Positions 1 through 11,946 of a DNA stretch of 21,631 nt are shown in pieces. The number at the start of each line of letters is the position of its first letter. The stretch's first letter is position 1. The translations under genes and the position numbers were made by a program. This DNA comes from Puniceicoccales bacterium (GTDB taxonomy: Bacteria > Verrucomicrobiota > Verrucomicrobiia > Opitutales > Oceanipulchritudinaceae), in the NCBI GenBank assembly GCA_030595525.1, contig JAUVDD010000003.1:1-21631 (forward strand). The letters run 5' to 3'. A model generated the notes under the pieces. It was not told where the DNA came from and ran no database searches. It worked only from the letters and a program-made list of their open reading frames with translations.

Positions 1-1512
1 GATGCCATCCTTATTAGTGAGCGCCTCCTGAAGGATGACGTTTACACCTCCATTCATATTGAGGAATTCGAGGTAACCGCCCGTGATACCAAACTTGGGC
101 CGGAAGAAATCACCCGTGATATTCCGAATGTGGGTGAAGAAGCTCTCAAGAACTTGAATCACGATGGTGTCATCCGCGTTGGTGCGGAAGTTAAGCCAGG
201 TGATATTCTTGTTGGTAAGATTACTCCGAAGAGTGAGACTGAATTGGCTCCGGAAGAAAAACTCCTCCGGGCGATTTTCGGTGAGAAGGCTGCTGACGTT
301 AAAGATACTTCCCTGCTGGTCCCGTCCGGCTCAACCGGTATCATCATGGACGTCAAGGTCTCCAGTCGGGTCGACGGTGAAACCGAAAAGCTGTCTGCAT
401 CGGATCGCCGCCGTCAAATCAAGAAGATCAACGAGGAATACAGGACCCAGATGGATCGCCTCCGCGAATCCTTGACGGAAAGCCTTTCCAATATCCTCCT
501 CGGCGAAAAGATTCCTTTGGATGTGATCAATGGTGAATCCGGTGAAATCATTATTCCCGCAAACCGCAAGATCACCAAGACCTTGCTGCGTAAGCTGGCA
601 TCGGTTTATAAATCCATTGAAATCGATCCGTCTCCAGTACGAATCAAGATCATGGAGATCATCGATAGCTTCAAGAGTAAGTTCGAAGAGCTGGAAACAG
701 AGCAGGAACGGAAGATTGAAGCTGTTGAGTCCGGAGATGACATCGATCAGGGAACTGTCAAAAACGTTAAGGTCTACATCGCTACCAAGCGTAAGATCCA
801 AGTTGGTGACAAGATGGCTGGTCGTCACGGGAACAAGGGTGTTGTCGCCAAGGTTGTTCCAATTGAGGACATGCCATACTTGGAAGATGGTTCTTCTATA
901 GACATTTGCTTGAATCCTCTTGGGGTTCCGAGCCGAATGAACGTCGGACAGGTTTTGGAATGTCACCTCGGGTTTGCTTGTAAGAGGCTGGGTATCAAGA
1001 TCGCCACACCGGTGTTCGACGGTATTCAGGAAGAGCAGATCAAGGAATACCTCCAGGACGCCAATCTGCCTGGTACCGGTAAGAGCTTCCTTTACGATGG
1101 ACGCACTGGTAAACGTCTGGATCAGGAAGTGGTTGTTGGCTACACATATATGTTGAAGCTCAATCACCTCGTGGCCGACAAAATTCACGCCCGTGCGGTT
1201 GGTCCTTACAGCTTAATCACCCAGCAGCCGCTTGGTGGTAAGGCTCAGTACGGTGGCCAGCGTTTCGGTGAGATGGAGGTTTGGGCCCTTGAAGCATATG
1301 GGGCTGCCTACACCTTGCAGGAACTTCTGACGGTCAAATCCGACGATGTAGCGGGACGGACCAAGATCTACGAATCCCTTGTCAAGGGAGACAATAGTCT
1401 GCAGGCAGGAACACCGCAATCCTTCAACGTATTGATGAAGGAAATGCAGAGTCTCTGCCTTGATATTAAACTGGGCGATCAGGATCCTTTGGCATCCGCA
1501 TTCGCTAACTGA
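1..1512 (+). CDS. rpoB: DNA-directed RNA polymerase beta subunit, 3' part
   Basis: C-terminal 503 residues of the beta subunit, half of the RNA polymerase catalytic centre. The reading frame is open from base 1, so the gene begins upstream; by comparison with the E. coli protein about 840 residues are missing, including the rifampicin region. Visible family motifs are [12 protein letters not shown] (bases 805-840), whose two lysines match the active-site lysines K1065 and K1073 of E. coli, RMNVGQVLE (934-960), and the C-terminal clamp segment with [18 protein letters not shown] near 1276-1329. The end is a little longer than in E. coli, with a tail ending DPLASAFAN. rpoC follows after 31 bases, the usual rpoBC pair. 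An internal ATG/GTG start in this stretch is not credible because conserved beta sequence continues in frame to the left edge. Confidence 0.98.
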   Translation, partial: DAILISERLLKDDVYTSIHIEEFEVTARDTKLGPEEITRDIPNVGEEALKNLNHDGVIRVGAEVKPGDILVGKITPKSETELAPEEKLLRAIFGEKAADVKDTSLLVPSGSTGIIMDVKVSSRVDGETEKLSASDRRRQIKKINEEYRTQMDRLRESLTESLSNILLGEKIPLDVINGESGEIIIPANRKITKTLLRKLASVYKSIEIDPSPVRIKIMEIIDSFKSKFEELETEQERKIEAVESGDDIDQGTVKNVKVYIATKRKIQVGDKMAGRHGNKGVVAKVVPIEDMPYLEDGSSIDICLNPLGVPSRMNVGQVLECHLGFACKRLGIKIATPVFDGIQEEQIKEYLQDANLPGTGKSFLYDGRTGKRLDQEVVVGYTYMLKLNHLVADKIHARAVGPYSLITQQPLGGKAQYGGQRFGEMEVWALEAYGAAYTLQELLTVKSDDVAGRTKIYESLVKGDNSLQAGTPQSFNVLMKEMQSLCLDIKLGDQDPLASAFAN

Positions 1513-1543
1513 TTGAATTCGAAATTAATTTCACAAAATTGCT

Positions 1544-4500
1544 ATGAGTGACGAACTTCAGACACGCGAAGCCCGCGACCTTCTAGGATTTGAGAAAGAC
1601 AAATCCTTTGACCAGGTCTCCATTACTATTGCCTCACCGGATGCCATCCGCAGTTGGTCCCGAGGAGAGGTAAAGAATCCGGAGACTATCAACTACCGAA
1701 CCTTCAAGCCCGAACCGGGTGGCTTGTTCTGTCAGCGTATTTTCGGTCCTGTAAGGGATTACGAATGTGCCTGCGGTAAATACAAGCGCATCAAGTACAA
1801 GGGTGTCATCTGTGACCGTTGTGGTGTGGAAGTGACAGTGAGCCGTGTGCGCCGTGAGCGCATGGGCCATATTGAACTGGCAGTTCCCTGTTCCCATATT
1901 TGGTTCCTGAAAAGTATGCCGAGCCGTTTGGGTCTGCTGCTTGACTTGACCGCACGTAACCTCGAACGGGTTATCTACTACGAAAACTACGTCGTTGTAG
2001 ATCCAGGTAAGACACCTCTTGAACAGCGCCAGTTACTGAACGAGCAAGAGCATCAGGCAGCCATCGATGAATATGGATTTGATTCTTTCGAGGCTGAAAT
2101 GGGTGCCGGTGCAATCCGCAAGATACTTGAGCACATGGAACTGCCGTCTGTAGTGGATGAGCTCCATGAGCAGATGCACAACACACGGTCCAAGCAGATC
2201 AAAAAGAAGCTTTCAAAGCGGCTTAAGGTTATTCAGGGCTTTATCCATTCGGAATCTCGTCCGGAATGGATGGTCCTGGAAGTTCTGCCGGTAATCCCAC
2301 CGGATTTGCGTCCGTTGGTACCTCTGGAAGGTGGCCGTTTCGCTACTTCCGATCTGAACGACCTTTACCGCCGCGTTATCAACCGGAACAACCGCTTGAA
2401 GAACCTGCTTCTTCTCAAGACTCCTGATGTGATCATCCACAATGAAAAGCGGATGCTTCAGGAAGCTGTTGATGCCTTATTCGACAATGGCCGCCACGGC
2501 CGTGCCGTTACCGGTGCTGGCAATCGTCCTTTAAAGTCCCTTAGCGACATGCTGAAGGGCAAGCAGGGCCGGTTCCGTCAAAACCTGCTTGGTAAGCGCG
2601 TGGATTACTCTGGTCGTTCGGTTATCGTTATTGGTCCGGAGCTGAAACTGCATCAGTGTGGTTTGCCCAAGAAGATGGCATTGGTTCTATTTGAACCGTT
2701 CATCATTCGCCGTTTGAAGGAATTGGGATTTGTCCACACCGTCAGGGGTGCCCGCAAGATGATCGAGAAACGTTCCCCGGAAGTTTGGGATATCCTCGAA
2801 GAAGTCACCAAAGGCCACCCGGTTCTACTGAATCGTGCACCGACACTTCACCGTCTTTCCATTCAGGCATTTGAGCCAACCCTGATCGAAGGGGATGCCA
2901 TTCGCCTGCACCCATTGGTTTGTGCTGCATATAATGCTGACTTCGATGGTGACCAAATGGCGGTTCACGTACCATTGAGTTTGGAGGCCATCCTGGAAGC
3001 CAAGCTGTTGATGATGAGTACGAACAACATCTTCTCGCCATCCAGCGGTGACCCGATTTTGACTCCGTCCCAGGATATTGTTCTTGGAGCGTACTACCTG
3101 ACAATTGAGCCACGTGAGCAACCCGCCGAAGGCCAACATGTTCCAATGTTTGCCTCCTTTGAGGAAGTTATGATGGCAGAAGCTGATGGCGTCATCAACA
3201 AACATGACTGGATTCGTCTTGAGAATCCAGACTACGGGAGAAGTACCAGTTACGGGAATTCCAAGAAGAAGATGATCCAGACCACTCCTGGTCGAGTGAT
3301 TTTCAGTGAAATCTGGACGGAAGCCCTGGGCTTCATTAATTTCCCTGTTGCCAAGAAGAAACTTGGAGAGCTGATCAATACCACTTATCAGGTATCCGGT
3401 CGTGAAGAATCCATTCTCGTGCTTGATCGCCTGAAGGAGGTCGGTTTCTCGATCGCCACGATGGCAGGTATCTCGATCGGGATGGAAGACATGATCATTC
3501 CTCCGGAGAAAACCGAGATTGTTGCCCGTGCCCGTGGCAAAATCAAGGAAGTGGCCAACCAGTACCGCAAGGGTATTATTACTGGTGGTGAGCGATACAA
3601 CAAGGTTGTCGATGTTTGGACCCAGGCCACTGATGAAATTGCCCAGGCGGTTTTCGAGCACCTGCAAAACAATGACGGTAAGAAGGAAGTTAATCCTGTT
3701 TTCCTCATGATGGATTCCGGAGCTCGTGGTAACAAGCAGCAGGTTCGCCAGTTGTGTGGTACTCGTGGTCTGATGGCTAAACCATCCGGCGAAATTATTG
3801 AGCGACCAATTCTATCTTCCTTCCGTGAAGGCTTGAGCGTTCTGGAATACTTCATTTCCACCCACGGTGCTCGTAAAGGGCTGGCCGATACCGCTCTTAA
3901 GACGGCTGACGCTGGTTACCTGACCCGTAAGCTCTGTGATGTGGCCATGGATATTATTATTACCGGCAATGATGACGGTAACCGTGATGGTATCTGGAAG
4001 TTCGCAATTTATGAAGGTGACGAGGTAATCGTACCGCTTCGTGAACGTATCATTGGTCGGTGTATCTCGCTGGATGTCCGCAATCCAATCGATCCTGACG
4101 AAATTGTTCTCGCTGCCGGTAAGATGGTTACCAAGGAGATTGCCGCGCGTATCGATGAATTGGGTATTGAACGAGTCAAGGTGATGTCTCCGTTGACCCA
4201 TGCCCACCGCAGCAGCTTGACTGCGCAGGCGTACGGCATCAATCCGGCTACCAACGCTCTCGTCGAGATCGGAACTTCTGTCGGGATCATCGCTGCCCAA
4301 TCCATCGGTGAACCGGGTACCCAGTTGACAATGCGTACCTTCCACATTGGTGGTATCGCTTCTGCCCTGGCCCAGTCGGCTGATATTGAAGTCAAGAATT
4401 CCGGTATCGTCAAATTCACTGGCCTGCGTCTTGTTGAAGTGGGTGGTGGAGCTTCACGGGTTGTTCTCAATAAGACCGGTCAGGTCGCAATTATTGATGA

Positions 4501-5680
4501 CAACGAGAAGGAGCTTGAGACTTACAACATCCCTGCCGGTGCTGTATTGGCCGTTAATGATGGAGACTCCATCGAAGAAGGCACAAAGCTTGCCCAGTGG
4601 GATCCATTCAATGTGCCGATTCTTTCAGAGAAGTCCGGGATAATTCGCTTTAACGACATGATCCCCGGGGTCACTGTAAAACGCGAAATTGATCCATCCT
4701 CCGGCCGGATTGCTACAGTTGTTATTGAGCACAAGGAAGACTTGGCTCCACAGATTGAAGTGGTTGATCCGAAGGATTCATCCAAGATGCTGGCCACCTA
4801 TGCTATTCCGACTGGTGCTACCGTATCGGTTGTCGATGGTGATGAGATTGAAGGTGGTTCCTTGCTAGCCAAGACTCCGCGTCAGGCCTCCAAGACCCAG
4901 GATATCACGGGTGGTTTGCCACGTGTTGCCGAGTTGTTCGAGGCACGTCGTCCGAAGGAAGCCACCGATATGGCTAAGATCGACGGTGTTGTTTCCATGA
5001 ACGGAACGATTCGTGGTAAAAAGCGCCTCGTTGTGACCGATCAGGAATCCGGGCAGGAAGAGGAACACCTTATTCCGCACGGCAAGCACATCATTGTTCA
5101 GGTTGGGGATGTCGTCTATAAAGGACAGCATCTCACTGAAGGGGCCGCTGATCCACACGAAATCCTCGAGATTCTCGGGCCAAATGCTGTCCAGGAATAC
5201 CTCTTGTCGGAAATCCAGAAGGTCTACCGTCTGCAGGGTGTTACTATTAATGACAAGCACATCGAGCTGATTGTTTCCCAGATGTTACGCAAGGTTCGGA
5301 TAACTGAGCCGGGCGATAGCGAATTCTTCTGGGGTGAGCAAATTGACAAGGAAACCTTCATTCAGGAAAATGAAAGAATCACCGAGGCTGGTGGTCAACC
5401 TGGGGAAGGCGAACCGATCCTGCTTGGCATTACCAAGTCCTCCGTTGAGACGGAAAGTTTCATCTCGGCTGCTTCCTTCCAGGAAACAACACGAGTTCTT
5501 ACGGATGCTTCCACACTCGGTAAAATCGACAAACTGGAAGGCTTCAAGGAAAACGTGATCATGGGTCACTTGATTCCTGCCGGTACCGGATTACCGATGT
5601 ACCGTCATCTGAAAATTAACACACTTGCTCCGGTCCCTGTGACCGAGGAAGAGCAGGAGGGAGAAGCCGACGCCGGGTAA
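1544..5680 (+). CDS. rpoC: DNA-directed RNA polymerase beta' subunit
   Basis: Complete 1378-residue beta' subunit (E. coli 1407). The first zinc site is intact (C75, C77, C90, C93). The catalytic loop [16 protein letters not shown] starts at residue 464, with the three Mg-binding aspartates D466, D468 and D470. [20 protein letters not shown] near residues 907-926 is the conserved segment that follows the second zinc site. That second Cys4 site is absent: the positions carry D811, H886, T893 and A896 instead of cysteines (see findings). The protein ends in an acidic tail ([11 protein letters not shown]). The start ATG has no Shine-Dalgarno match; the 31 bases before it are A/T rich. A strong terminator follows the stop codon, so rpoBC probably ends here as a transcription unit. 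Confidence 0.99.
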   Translation: MSDELQTREARDLLGFEKDKSFDQVSITIASPDAIRSWSRGEVKNPETINYRTFKPEPGGLFCQRIFGPVRDYECACGKYKRIKYKGVICDRCGVEVTVSRVRRERMGHIELAVPCSHIWFLKSMPSRLGLLLDLTARNLERVIYYENYVVVDPGKTPLEQRQLLNEQEHQAAIDEYGFDSFEAEMGAGAIRKILEHMELPSVVDELHEQMHNTRSKQIKKKLSKRLKVIQGFIHSESRPEWMVLEVLPVIPPDLRPLVPLEGGRFATSDLNDLYRRVINRNNRLKNLLLLKTPDVIIHNEKRMLQEAVDALFDNGRHGRAVTGAGNRPLKSLSDMLKGKQGRFRQNLLGKRVDYSGRSVIVIGPELKLHQCGLPKKMALVLFEPFIIRRLKELGFVHTVRGARKMIEKRSPEVWDILEEVTKGHPVLLNRAPTLHRLSIQAFEPTLIEGDAIRLHPLVCAAYNADFDGDQMAVHVPLSLEAILEAKLLMMSTNNIFSPSSGDPILTPSQDIVLGAYYLTIEPREQPAEGQHVPMFASFEEVMMAEADGVINKHDWIRLENPDYGRSTSYGNSKKKMIQTTPGRVIFSEIWTEALGFINFPVAKKKLGELINTTYQVSGREESILVLDRLKEVGFSIATMAGISIGMEDMIIPPEKTEIVARARGKIKEVANQYRKGIITGGERYNKVVDVWTQATDEIAQAVFEHLQNNDGKKEVNPVFLMMDSGARGNKQQVRQLCGTRGLMAKPSGEIIERPILSSFREGLSVLEYFISTHGARKGLADTALKTADAGYLTRKLCDVAMDIIITGNDDGNRDGIWKFAIYEGDEVIVPLRERIIGRCISLDVRNPIDPDEIVLAAGKMVTKEIAARIDELGIERVKVMSPLTHAHRSSLTAQAYGINPATNALVEIGTSVGIIAAQSIGEPGTQLTMRTFHIGGIASALAQSADIEVKNSGIVKFTGLRLVEVGGGASRVVLNKTGQVAIIDDNEKELETYNIPAGAVLAVNDGDSIEEGTKLAQWDPFNVPILSEKSGIIRFNDMIPGVTVKREIDPSSGRIATVVIEHKEDLAPQIEVVDPKDSSKMLATYAIPTGATVSVVDGDEIEGGSLLAKTPRQASKTQDITGGLPRVAELFEARRPKEATDMAKIDGVVSMNGTIRGKKRLVVTDQESGQEEEHLIPHGKHIIVQVGDVVYKGQHLTEGAADPHEILEILGPNAVQEYLLSEIQKVYRLQGVTINDKHIELIVSQMLRKVRITEPGDSEFFWGEQIDKETFIQENERITEAGGQPGEGEPILLGITKSSVETESFISAASFQETTRVLTDASTLGKIDKLEGFKENVIMGHLIPAGTGLPMYRHLKINTLAPVPVTEEEQEGEADAG

Positions 5681-5703
5681 GCCGGTTACGCGAAATTTCA
5701 CGC

Positions 5704-5749
5704 GATGCCGGTTGCCCGGTAACAAAGGCAATCGGCATCTGTTTTCTTT
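5704..5749 (+). terminator. Probable intrinsic terminator after rpoC
   Basis: Bases 5704-5715 (GATGCCGGTTGC) pair with 5728-5739 (GCAATCGGCATC) over 12 base pairs with a single G-U wobble and a 12-base loop. The T-rich run TGTTTTCTTT follows at 5740-5749. It lies 24 bases after the rpoC stop, in the place expected for the end of rpoBC transcription. Confidence 0.75.
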
Positions 5750-5775
5750 AAAGGCAGTTTCTTTCTAAAAAAAAC

Positions 5776-5803
5776 TTGCCGTCCAAATCCAAACCTCTAC
5801 GTT
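5776..5803 (+). promoter_or_regulatory. Candidate promoter of the rpsL-rpsG-fusA-rpsJ unit
   Basis: TTGCCG (5776-5781) is separated by 16 bases from TACGTT (5798-5803), a weak match to -35/-10 boxes that keeps the TTG and the T, A and final T positions. It lies between the rpoC terminator and rpsL, where a promoter is needed if the terminator works. The sequence just before it can also form an imperfect hairpin (GGCAGTTT at 5753-5760 with AAACTTGCC at 5772-5780). The match is poor, so this is a location guess rather than a mapped promoter. Confidence 0.3.
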
Positions 5804-5834
5804 CACCGCCTTTTCTAAAATCGAAACCACAGTT

Positions 5835-6209
5835 ATGCCAACGATCAATCAACTTGTCCGCAAGCCACGCACTTCAATGAAAGTGAAGAGCAAGTCTCCG
5901 GCTTTGCGCAAGAATCCTTTCCGCCGCGGAGTCTGCACTCAGGTCATGACCCGTACGCCTAAAAAACCGAATTCCGCCATCCGAAAAGTGGCGAAGGTCC
6001 GTTTAACAAGCGGATATGAAGTGATTGCCTACATTCCGGACGAAGGCCACAGCTTACAGGAACACAGTGTTGTTCTCGTTCGCGGTGGTCGTGTGAAAGA
6101 CCTTCCGGGTGTGCGTTACCATATTGTGCGTGGTACCCTGGATTGCACTGGTGTCGACAAACGTCGCCGCAGTCGGTCCAAGTATGGTGTCAAGCGGCCC
6201 AAGAGTTGA
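5835..6209 (+). CDS. rpsL: 30S ribosomal protein S12
   Basis: 124-residue S12, the decoding-site protein of the small subunit. It starts [12 protein letters not shown], the family signature, and keeps the TPKKPNSA loop and the [15 protein letters not shown] loop. The lysines where streptomycin-resistance changes occur (K42 and K87 in E. coli counting) and the aspartate modified by RimO are all wild type. The segment [10 protein letters not shown] replaces the usual lysine-rich stretch near residue 13. No Shine-Dalgarno sequence precedes the ATG; the upstream bases are A/C rich. It is the first gene after the rpoC terminator, and rpsG follows after 27 bases. Confidence 0.98.
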   Translation: MPTINQLVRKPRTSMKVKSKSPALRKNPFRRGVCTQVMTRTPKKPNSAIRKVAKVRLTSGYEVIAYIPDEGHSLQEHSVVLVRGGRVKDLPGVRYHIVRGTLDCTGVDKRRRSRSKYGVKRPKS

Positions 6210-6236
6210 TCAATTTAACTATTTTAAAGGAATACC

Positions 6237-6707
6237 ATGTCACGTCGCCGCAGAGCAGATAAACGCGAACACACCCCGGATCCCCGGTATAACAGCCCAC
6301 TCGTCAGCCAACTGATCAATGTGATCATGTTGGACGGCAAAAAGTCCATCGCACAAACGATTGTATACAGTGCCTTCGAAAAAGTGAGCGAAAACGTCGG
6401 AAAGGGAGATCCTGTCGACCTACTTTTGGGCGCTTTGGAAAATATCCGCCCGAAGCTTGAAGTAAAAAGCCGTCGTGTTGGCGGTACTACTTATCAAGTA
6501 CCCCTCGAAATCAGCTTCGATCGTCAGCAGAGCCTGGCGTTTCGCTGGCTTGTCAATGCAGCACGCTCCCGTCGTGGTTCCATGAACGAGAACTTGGCTT
6601 CAGAACTCACCGATGCCTACAACAATACTGGCTCAGTGGTGAAGAAAAAAGATGATACTCACCGGATGGCTCAGGCTAATCGGGCTTTTGCTCACCTTCG
6701 CTGGTAG
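6237..6707 (+). CDS. rpsG: 30S ribosomal protein S7
   Basis: 156-residue S7, which nucleates assembly of the 30S head and contacts the E-site tRNA. It starts MSRRRRADKREHTPDPRYNS and contains the bacterial segments INVIMLDGKKSIAQTIVY (near 27-44) and GSMNENLASELTDAYNN (near residue 117), with the usual family length. AAAGGA about seven bases before the ATG is a good ribosome binding site, unlike rpsL just upstream. The order rpsL-rpsG-fusA is the classical str arrangement; in E. coli S7 represses this operon by binding between rpsL and rpsG, but the 27-base gap here is too short to judge whether a similar site exists. Confidence 0.98.
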   Translation: MSRRRRADKREHTPDPRYNSPLVSQLINVIMLDGKKSIAQTIVYSAFEKVSENVGKGDPVDLLLGALENIRPKLEVKSRRVGGTTYQVPLEISFDRQQSLAFRWLVNAARSRRGSMNENLASELTDAYNNTGSVVKKKDDTHRMAQANRAFAHLRW

Positions 6708-6725
6708 ATTCTCTTGGGGGAAAGA

Positions 6726-8894
<2,169 letters not shown>

Positions 8895-8928
8895 GGCGCT
8901 TAAACCAAACTATTAAAATATTTGAGAC

Positions 8929-9237
8929 ATGAGTGGTCCCCGCATCCGCATTAAACTTCAAGGATACGATTACCGTATTATTGATCAAAGCGCGACCGAG
9001 ATCGTCGACACTGCTAAGCGTTCCGGCGCTCGCGTTGCCGGTCCGATTCCGCTACCGACTCGCATTGAGAAGGTAACTATCAACCGTTCTCCTTTCGTGG
9101 ACAAAAAGGCCATGGATCAGTTTGAGCAACGGACTCACAAACGCCTGATCGACATTGTCGAACCGACTGCACAAACAGTCGACGAGCTTAAAAAACTCAA
9201 TCTCCCTGCTGGCGTTGATATCACAATTAACGTCTAA
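8929..9237 (+). CDS. rpsJ: 30S ribosomal protein S10 (NusE)
   Basis: 102-residue S10, a small-subunit head protein that also acts as NusE in transcription antitermination complexes. Recognised by [35 protein letters not shown] and [11 protein letters not shown]. The common SPHV is SPFV here. No Shine-Dalgarno sequence is visible; the bases before the ATG are A/T rich. It is 34 bases after fusA and 216 bases before rplC, so it seems to travel with the str genes rather than open the S10 operon as in E. coli. Confidence 0.98.
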   Translation: MSGPRIRIKLQGYDYRIIDQSATEIVDTAKRSGARVAGPIPLPTRIEKVTINRSPFVDKKAMDQFEQRTHKRLIDIVEPTAQTVDELKKLNLPAGVDITINV

Positions 9238-9453
9238 TTCGGGAAATTTGTTCTATTTCGCGGATTTTTCCGCAATTAATTTGACAGGGGCTATCCAGCC
9301 CCCTTTCTTCTCCAATTTCCCTAGCCGGAAAACCGGTTTTGCAACGGAAAGTCCCCGGAATTCGCCGGGTAACTCCTGTGGCAGACCGAAATTATCTTTT
9401 ATATAACCTCTAATGCAGAGTTCTGGGGTCATTCCCGTCTGCCGCTTAGAAAA
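9238..9453 (+). promoter_or_regulatory. Leader region before rplC
   Basis: 216 non-coding bases, the longest gap in the window. It contains several small inverted repeats: GCGGA/TCCGC (near 9260-9273), the GC-rich hairpin at 9287-9302, and CCCGG/CCGGG (near 9354-9369). Near its end TATATA/TATAAC (9400-9407) resembles a -10 box, with TGGCAG 17 bases before TATAAC as a poor -35. I see no open reading frame or RNA family that I recognise. In many bacteria L4 represses the S10 operon through its leader; whether this leader does the same cannot be told from the sequence alone. Confidence 0.5.
9287..9309 (+). terminator. Probable terminator or attenuator after rpsJ
   Basis: GGGGCT (9287-9292) pairs perfectly with AGCCCC (9297-9302) around the four-base loop ATCC, and the pyrimidine run CTTTCTT follows. 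It starts 49 bases after the rpsJ stop. The stem is short and the T tract is interrupted by C, so it could be a weak terminator or an attenuator in the rplC leader. Confidence 0.45.
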
Positions 9454-10095
9454 ATGAGTACAACACTGATAGGTAAAAAAGTAGGCATGACCCAAGTCTA
9501 TATAGAGACTGGGGAATTGGTGCCTGTAACCGTAATTGAAGCCGGTCCATGTCCTGTCGTGCAAGTAAAGCGCGAAAAGACGGACGGTTACAATGCGATT
9601 CAGATTGGTTTCGGATCCAAAAAGGAAAAGAACACCAGTAATGGAGCACTCGGGCACTTCAAAAAGGCCGGAACGAGCTCACTGCGCCATCTGCGCGAGA
9701 TTCGTCTCGACGATGAGCCACAAGAGGAAGCTGGCAGCAACCTGACCGTCGAAATTTTCGAGGGAGAAGCTAAGGTTGATGTTATCGGCACGACCAAGGG
9801 CCGTGGTTTCCAAGGTGTGGTTAAACGCTGGCATTTCGCTGGTGGTCCTGCCTCTCACGGTTCCATGTTCCACCGCCGTGGTGGTTCCTATGGTATGTGC
9901 CAGTGGCCGGGCAAGGTGATCAAGGGCAAGAAAATGCCGGGTCGCTTCGGTACTGACCGCCGTACGGTACAAAACCTTAAAGTGATTAAGATTTTGCCCG
10001 AGAAGAACCTGATTCTGGTAAAGGGATCGGTTCCGGGTGCGACCGGATCAACCATCCTTGTCCGCAAGGCTATCAAAAAGCGCATTAGCGCCTAA
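9454..10095 (+). CDS. rplC: 50S ribosomal protein L3
   Basis: 213-residue L3, an early-assembly large-subunit protein whose loop reaches the peptidyl transferase centre. It starts STTLIGKKVGMTQVY and contains GTTKGRGFQGVVKRW. In the loop GMCQWPGKVIKGKKMPG the glutamine that is methylated in E. coli L3 (Q150) is present, although the flanking residues differ from the E. coli GANQTPGKV. The ATG lacks a Shine-Dalgarno sequence and follows the long leader; this appears to be the first gene of the large rplC-to-map unit, since rpsJ is separated from it. Confidence 0.98.
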   Translation: MSTTLIGKKVGMTQVYIETGELVPVTVIEAGPCPVVQVKREKTDGYNAIQIGFGSKKEKNTSNGALGHFKKAGTSSLRHLREIRLDDEPQEEAGSNLTVEIFEGEAKVDVIGTTKGRGFQGVVKRWHFAGGPASHGSMFHRRGGSYGMCQWPGKVIKGKKMPGRFGTDRRTVQNLKVIKILPEKNLILVKGSVPGATGSTILVRKAIKKRISA

Positions 10096-10115
10096 GCAAA
10101 GGGAGACACATTAGG

Positions 10116-10745
10116 ATGAAACTCAAAGTTTTCAATTCAGACGGATCCAGCGCAGCTGAGAAGGAATTCCCAATCCCCGAATTTGAGGGAGACAAGGGCC
10201 TTCAGGCGCTGAAACAAGTAATTCTTTCAGTGCAGGCTAATCAACGCCAAGGCTCTGTTTCCACCAAGACTCGTTCCACGGTGCACGGTACCGGCAAGAA
10301 GCCGTTCCGGCAAAAAGGGACGGGTTCAGCGCGTCAGGGCTCCAAAGTAGCTCCGAACCACTATCATGGCTCAGTTGCTCACGGTCCACAACCGCGTGAC
10401 TTCAACCAACACATCAACAAGAAGATGAAGAAGCTGGCATTGTCCCGTGCTTTGTTCGACCGCGTAGTTGATGGTGAAGTTTCGGTGATCGAGAAGTGGG
10501 AAATTGCCGAGCGCAAGACCAAGCTCATGCACGAAATTCTGGGCAAGGTTGCTCCTGCCGGTAAATTGCTCATCTTGGATGACAGCTGGTCTGACAACTC
10601 ACTCCTGGCCGCCCGTAATATCAATCGGGTGGAGATCAATGAAGCCGACGATGTTAATGCATTCGACCTGAGCGCATACGACCAGGTAATCGTTAGTGAA
10701 AAGGGAATGGAGCGCTTGCTCGCCCGTATGAACGGAGGAAATTAA
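10116..10745 (+). CDS. rplD: 50S ribosomal protein L4
   Basis: 209-residue L4, which lines the peptide exit tunnel. The tunnel loop is seen around residues 45-85: RSTVHGTGKKPFRQKGTGSA followed by an RQGS motif and GPQPRDF. The globular C-terminal part (about 110-209) has the family pattern SRALFDRV and VIVSEKGMERL. GGGAGA lies about ten bases before the ATG. It is 20 bases after rplC and one base before rplW. In E. coli L4 is the feedback repressor of the S10 operon. Confidence 0.98.
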   Translation: MKLKVFNSDGSSAAEKEFPIPEFEGDKGLQALKQVILSVQANQRQGSVSTKTRSTVHGTGKKPFRQKGTGSARQGSKVAPNHYHGSVAHGPQPRDFNQHINKKMKKLALSRALFDRVVDGEVSVIEKWEIAERKTKLMHEILGKVAPAGKLLILDDSWSDNSLLAARNINRVEINEADDVNAFDLSAYDQVIVSEKGMERLLARMNGGN

Positions 10746-10746
10746 T

Positions 10747-11037
10747 ATGATTCATCGCGATTCAATAATTTTGGAGCATGTAATTACTGAAAAGGCAACA
10801 GAAGCCACTTCGCTTGCCAACCAGTATACCTTCAAGGTGGCTCGTACAGCCAACCGCGTATCTATCAAACAGGCTATTGAAGCACAGTTTGGTGTGGAAG
10901 TCGCAAATGTGCGTGTAGCCAACGTGAAGGCCAAACTGAAGATGGACCGCAAACGCCGCGGAACGGTTAACCGCCGTCAGGCTTACAAGAAGGCGATTAT
11001 TCGTCTCAAGGAAGGTTCAACCATCGAACTGGCATAA
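10747..11037 (+). CDS. rplW: 50S ribosomal protein L23
   Basis: 96-residue L23, located at the tunnel exit and the docking point for trigger factor and SRP. Family segments are VITEKATEATSLANQYTFKV near the N terminus, EAQFGVEVANVRVANVKAK in the middle and RQAYKKAIIRLKEG near the end. GGAGG (10734-10738) inside the end of rplD is a strong ribosome binding site. The gene starts one base after the rplD stop, so the two are probably translationally coupled. Confidence 0.97.
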   Translation: MIHRDSIILEHVITEKATEATSLANQYTFKVARTANRVSIKQAIEAQFGVEVANVRVANVKAKLKMDRKRRGTVNRRQAYKKAIIRLKEGSTIELA

Positions 11038-11063
11038 AGCCCGTTACAGAGGAGTTCATTATC

Positions 11064-11909
11064 ATGGCTATCATTCCCAAACGTCCCATTACACCTGCTC
11101 AGCGTTTCCACGTTGCAGTCAAGTCGGAAGGCCTGTCAAAGGAGCGTCCGGTCAAGAAACTGACCGAATCGAAGAAGCGCACCGGTGGCCGCAACAACAA
11201 TGGCCGTATTACCAGTCGGCGCCGTGGAGGTGGACACAAGAAACTTTATCGCCGGATCGATTTTCGTCGCAATCGCATAGATGAATTTGCCGAAGTCATC
11301 CGTTTTGAATACGACCCGAACCGCTCCGCTCATATTGCCCTTGTGGAGTATGAAGATGGCGAACAGCGCTACATTCTTGCACCTAACAAGATAAATGCTG
11401 GTGACAAGTTGGTTAACGCCTCGGGTAAAACAGAATTTAAACCCGGCAACAGCATGCCGCTGGAATTTATTCCACCGGCAATGAAGGTGCACAACGTCGA
11501 ACTGCGTCCGAACACAAAGGCACAGCTCGTCCGCACTGCTGGTGCTGCCGCCACAATGGTTTCCATCGAAAAGGGAATGGCTACTTTGCGCATGCCCTCC
11601 GGTGAAATCCGTATGGTGAATGGAAAATGCCGGGCCACGATTGGTGAAGTCGGCAACTCTGAGCATGGGAATGCTGTAATCGGCAAAGCCGGTCGTAACC
11701 GCTGGAAGGGTCGTCGCCCACGTGTACGCGGTGTTGCCATGAATCCTGTCGATCACCCAATGGGTGGTGGTGAAGGTCGTACCTCCGGTGGTGGTCACCC
11801 GGTCAGCCCGTGGGGACAACTCTCCAAGGGATTCCCGACACGCCGCAAGAACAAGGCATCTAACAAACTCATCCTGGTGCGTCGCGATGGACGCAAGATC
11901 AAGAAATAA
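11064..11909 (+). CDS. rplB: 50S ribosomal protein L2
   Basis: 281-residue L2, a primary 23S rRNA binder needed for subunit joining and peptidyl transferase activity. Visible are [18 protein letters not shown] (43-60) and the C-terminal segment [15 protein letters not shown] (225-239) followed by [12 protein letters not shown]231 matches the conserved histidine H229 of E. coli; the second histidine of that motif (DHPHGGG in E. coli) is methionine M233 here. GAGGAG about ten bases before the ATG is a good ribosome binding site. It follows rplW by 26 bases. Confidence 0.98.
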   Translation: MAIIPKRPITPAQRFHVAVKSEGLSKERPVKKLTESKKRTGGRNNNGRITSRRRGGGHKKLYRRIDFRRNRIDEFAEVIRFEYDPNRSAHIALVEYEDGEQRYILAPNKINAGDKLVNASGKTEFKPGNSMPLEFIPPAMKVHNVELRPNTKAQLVRTAGAAATMVSIEKGMATLRMPSGEIRMVNGKCRATIGEVGNSEHGNAVIGKAGRNRWKGRRPRVRGVAMNPVDHPMGGGEGRTSGGGHPVSPWGQLSKGFPTRRKNKASNKLILVRRDGRKIKK

Positions 11910-11946
11910 GGATTGCACAAGACTAACGGTCAAAAACTAAAGAAAT

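Noticed and set aside
331..1188. 285-residue open frame on the minus strand inside rpoB
   Set aside because: It is fully antisense to conserved beta subunit sequence, has no recognisable domain or ribosome binding site, and long antisense frames are expected from the codon bias of such genes.
2825..3667. 280-residue minus-strand frame inside rpoC
   Set aside because: Antisense to conserved rpoC sequence with no family resemblance; same explanation as above. The 287-residue minus-strand frame in secY (19084-19947) was rejected for the same reason.
6714..6725. TTG start for fusA at 6714
   Set aside because: It overlaps the likely ribosome binding sequence GGGGGAAAG; the ATG at 6726 fits better.
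9281..9309. TTGACA at 9281-9286 as a promoter for rplC
   Set aside because: The 17 bases after it form the GC-rich hairpin and the -10 position reads TTTCTT, so a promoter is unlikely there.
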